DNA from: Verrucomicrobiota bacterium
GTDB lineage: Bacteria > Verrucomicrobiota > Lentisphaeria > JABSQK01 > JAJFLO01
Assembly: GCA_021772635.1 (NCBI GenBank)
Contig: JAJFLP010000030.1
Coordinates: 1 to 64,000 of the forward strand
Direction of reading: 5' to 3'
Length of the DNA stretch: 64,000 nt
Position 1 is the stretch's first letter. Each line of letters begins with the position of its first letter. The notes beneath the pieces are model-generated. The model worked only from the letters and a program-made list of their open reading frames with translations. It ran no database searches and had not been told where the DNA came from. Of this stretch, positions 61,002-64,000 are shown one piece after another. The position numbers were made by a program, and so were the translations under genes.

Positions 61002-62900
61002 TCAGTTGCCAGATCGATTCTTGAATTGATCCGGAAACTCGTTGACTTCCAGAATGAAACTCATCCACGTACTGATGAAACTCGTATAGCGTCCCCACTT
61101 GCTGATTTTGATTTCTGGGATATATACAATATCGCCGTCTTCCATATCAATGTTCTGGTCAAGATCGCCCTGAAAAAGTAATTTCTGCAGGTCTCGCTCA
61201 ATTACTTCACGCTCGTCCAATTTTCCCCCTCGAAACACAAATACCTGCCCGGTATATTCCCCGGTTTTCGTGAGCCCTCCGGCTTTTGTGATAATTTCAA
61301 GCAGCGTAAAGTCTTTTATAAGATCGACCGCCTGCGGCGCCTGGACTTCTCCAAACACAAATACTTGATGCTCGCCTCTCTCCGGAATGTAGATTACGTC
61401 ACCGTCCTTGGTTTCGACATTCTGTGTAAAGTCCCCCATGCGGAATAGTTTAACGAAGTCCACGTCAAGCGTTTCGTTATTCCGGACAACGTATGAGGCC
61501 TTCAAATTGCCCAAAAGTTCACTGCTGTTGCCGACGAAAGCTAATCCTTCGGCCTTCGCGATGCCGTCAAGAACCGTATCCCCATAGTCGATCAGATAGC
61601 GACCTGGTTCGTTCACCGCTCCGACGACGATCACAAAATCCTGCCGCGTCGGAACATAGATGATGTCGTTGTCTTCCATCAGAAGATTTTGCGCCATATC
61701 TCTCGTTACGAGCAATTCTCGCCAGTTGAAGCTCAAGTATCGTCCGCGTCGATAGATATAGGATTTTCCCCAGTCCCCTTGATGTTCCGAGGCCCCCGCC
61801 TGAACCAATACATCAAGGAGCCGGTCTCCTTCCTCGATCTGAACTCGTCCAGGATCAGAAACGTCGCCGACTACTGTAACAACTCCTGCTTTTTTCGCTC
61901 TAGCGGTTGTCCGCGGGACTAAATTAAGAACGTCGCCATCTTTCAGTTTGACGTTATACCTAAAATCGTTCGCCTTGAATAGCGCTTCGAAATCGACTTC
62001 AATGTATTCGCCTTGGCGATTGATGGATGCCCTCTCGAAATCGACGAGTACCTCACCTACTCCATCGTAAGTAAGTCCCTGAGCATTTCCGACCACGTCC
62101 ATTATTCTTGCGCCAGGGGTTAAAACGTATCTACCGGCGTAACCTACTGCGCCAAGAAGGACTACGCTCGCCTCATACCCTTTTGCCAGTTGTCCCGGCG
62201 ATACGGTGACTTGTGGTGCATGGAAATATTCACCCAAACGATCGGTTAAGACGCGATTCAATTCGTTAACTGTTTTACCTACCGCCCTTACACTGCCGAT
62301 TAAATAGCAGACAATATTGCCATCCGGTAGAATCGATATGGTTTGATCCATAGAGGGCTGTCCCCAGACGGACAACTGGATTGAGTCACCTATTTCAAAG
62401 CGATACTCTTGGCTATCGTAGTTTCGACCTACGTTCTCTTTTTTTTCCGGTTGATCATCCAACGACAGGACATCAGGATCGAATTCCGGTGCGACGAATG
62501 GCTCGCCGGGAATCGCCAGTTGCTCACCATTCTCGGCCATCTTCTTATAGATCAATTCCGAAACACGCGAATCGATCCCGTCCACTGGGTCCGTGATTTC
62601 GATCGAGACATCTTGCTGAGCGTAACTTTCCTTATCTTTCTCAACGTTCTCCGTCGATTGGCGCGTAGGTGATACCCCTAGTTTGGAAATTTCACCGTGC
62701 TTCTTCGGGCTATCCCCGATCGCCACGATGCTAATTGGCTCATCCTGTATCGAGTCCGTATCGACATTGGTAAAATCGACGTCGGAGACAGTAACAGCGA
62801 AAGTTCCGTGGCATGCCAGCGCCGCTGTTAAAACTATCAGTAATAGGTATGTTATCGTCTTACACATATTTTCAGATATTGATTGGTTTCGAGTTTTCAA
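61002..62900 (-). CDS. Polysaccharide export protein (Wza-like) with about four SLBB repeats
   Basis: YRFEIGDSIQLSVWGQPSMDQTISILPDGNIVCYLIGSVRAVGKTVNEL; repeats VLLGAVGYAGRYVL, VVGDVSDPGRVQIEEGD, VVGAVNEPGRYLIDYGD, VFGEVQAPQAVDL each ending in DGD/DND motif. Confidence 0.9.
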   Translation of the reverse strand: MKTRNQSISENMCKTITYLLLIVLTAALACHGTFAVTVSDVDFTNVDTDSIQDEPISIVAIGDSPKKHGEISKLGVSPTRQSTENVEKDKESYAQQDVSIEITDPVDGIDSRVSELIYKKMAENGEQLAIPGEPFVAPEFDPDVLSLDDQPEKKENVGRNYDSQEYRFEIGDSIQLSVWGQPSMDQTISILPDGNIVCYLIGSVRAVGKTVNELNRVLTDRLGEYFHAPQVTVSPGQLAKGYEASVVLLGAVGYAGRYVLTPGARIMDVVGNAQGLTYDGVGEVLVDFERASINRQGEYIEVDFEALFKANDFRYNVKLKDGDVLNLVPRTTARAKKAGVVTVVGDVSDPGRVQIEEGDRLLDVLVQAGASEHQGDWGKSYIYRRGRYLSFNWRELLVTRDMAQNLLMEDNDIIYVPTRQDFVIVVGAVNEPGRYLIDYGDTVLDGIAKAEGLAFVGNSSELLGNLKASYVVRNNETLDVDFVKLFRMGDFTQNVETKDGDVIYIPERGEHQVFVFGEVQAPQAVDLIKDFTLLEIITKAGGLTKTGEYTGQVFVFRGGKLDEREVIERDLQKLLFQGDLDQNIDMEDGDIVYIPEIKISKWGRYTSFISTWMSFILEVNEFPDQFKNRSGN

Positions 62901-63615
62901 CTAATTGTAATCGACGGTACTACTGCTCACATTGTACGGTGGAATCTTGCCAAGAGATGATATGGATTAAGAAACCGTTCGGATTTTTCTGTAGGGCTCG
63001 TTCTGAAGCCGTCCCAAAATTAGATTTCCTGAAGCTTCTCTTCGTTTTTCAGTTGAAGGAGCTACCGCGAAATCGATTCCCTGCGGGGATGACACGAACA
63101 TACGGCAGGGTGATTACTAATAATTAACGTAGTAGATTGGCAGCTAAGCTACCCCAAAGGATAGCGCAGACATTTGCGATTGAAAGAAATTTTCTCGGAG
63201 CGGAGCGATAGTTGCGGCGTCGTAATTCAGGATGCTCCTCAGCCTGTTAGTTTACATTTTCTATCTGATTCTAGACTAGGAGGCCGATCGCCGGGTAACG
63301 ACAATAGCTCCCTAATTTTTAAAAACCTCCGTTATTATATATATTTTTTCCCATATATCAACCCGAGCGTAGTTAGAATTCAGGGAAAGCATTTGAACCG
63401 CAACTAAGAATTCTTGGTATCAGAAAATTGTGTATTAACCCGTTTGTAATTGATCGTCTCCGAGTTTTCGAACGATTGTCCTTCCTTCTATTTTTCTGGC
63501 TGGACTATTGTTTGGATGGACTTATGGGATTACTTCGACAAGCCGTCAGAAAATTCGATTGTTTGTAGTATGCGACCTAGCAACTTCACCGCCAATACGG
63601 GAGGAAAAGAGACTT

Positions 63616-64000
63616 GTGAAATTATCATTGGTGTTACCTGTCTACAACGAATCTGAACATCTTAGAACGTTCTTCTTAGACCTTCATCAGGCGCTGACGT
63701 GCTCTACTTTGAGTATCGAGTACGTTTTTGTAGATGATGGTAGTACTGACGATTCATTGGAAAAAATACTGGAATTAAAAGATAGCCACGGAGCGGAGGC
63801 GGAATTCCGCATCACTAGCCTTTCCCGGAATTTCGGGCACCAAGCCGCAGTCACCGCGGGTATTTTTGAGACGACTGGTGACGCCGTCGTCGTAATGGAT
63901 ACAGATATGCAGGATGATCCATCGGCAATCCCTCAGTTTCTGGAAAAGTGGCGGGACGGTTACGAGGTTGTCTATGCAGTTAGATCACAAAGAAAGGAAA
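63616..64000 (+). CDS. Glycosyltransferase family 2, DPM1/GtrB-like (truncated by window end)
   Basis: GTG start; VKLSLVLPVYNESEHLRTFFLDLHQAL...EYVFVDDGSTDDSLEKI...SLSRNFGHQAAVTAGIFETTGDAVVVMDTDMQDDP. Confidence 0.9.
   Translation, partial: MKLSLVLPVYNESEHLRTFFLDLHQALTCSTLSIEYVFVDDGSTDDSLEKILELKDSHGAEAEFRITSLSRNFGHQAAVTAGIFETTGDAVVVMDTDMQDDPSAIPQFLEKWRDGYEVVYAVRSQRKE

Overview
The window is a chromosomal segment of a Gram-negative bacterium, probably PVC-superphylum-like. That placement is an inference from an Akkermansia Amuc_1098-1102-type pilus locus and general gene style, not from a phylogeny. It is gene-dense and mostly housekeeping: rplQ-rpoA-rpsD-rpsK-rpsM-rpmJ-infA-map, ilvBN, radC, tRNA-Glu(CTC), aroK, groESL, dnaK, asnS, guaB, def, uvrA, lplA, murB, leuS, folA. 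It also has a TRAP transporter with an apparent TatT partner, a five-gene pilus-like locus (29.5-36.9 kb) and an exopolysaccharide locus (53-64 kb, truncated at the right edge). No transposase, CRISPR array or prophage was seen. The most unusual signals are: (1) a dispersed intergenic repeat family ('family A') with conserved end and middle blocks and two slots holding different palindromes; (2) a ~180-bp terminal-inverted-repeat family ('family B', three copies), two copies of which supply the stop codon of the adjacent gene; (3) ribosomal protein L17 with a ~240-residue acidic low-complexity tail; (4) a pilus-like locus with a basic tract in the PilM/PilN-like protein, an acidic tract in the secretin and Ca-binding-type repeats in a third protein; (5) a BY-kinase ending in (YG)6Y. 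All calls were made by eye from the sequence and supplied translations; no database search was run.
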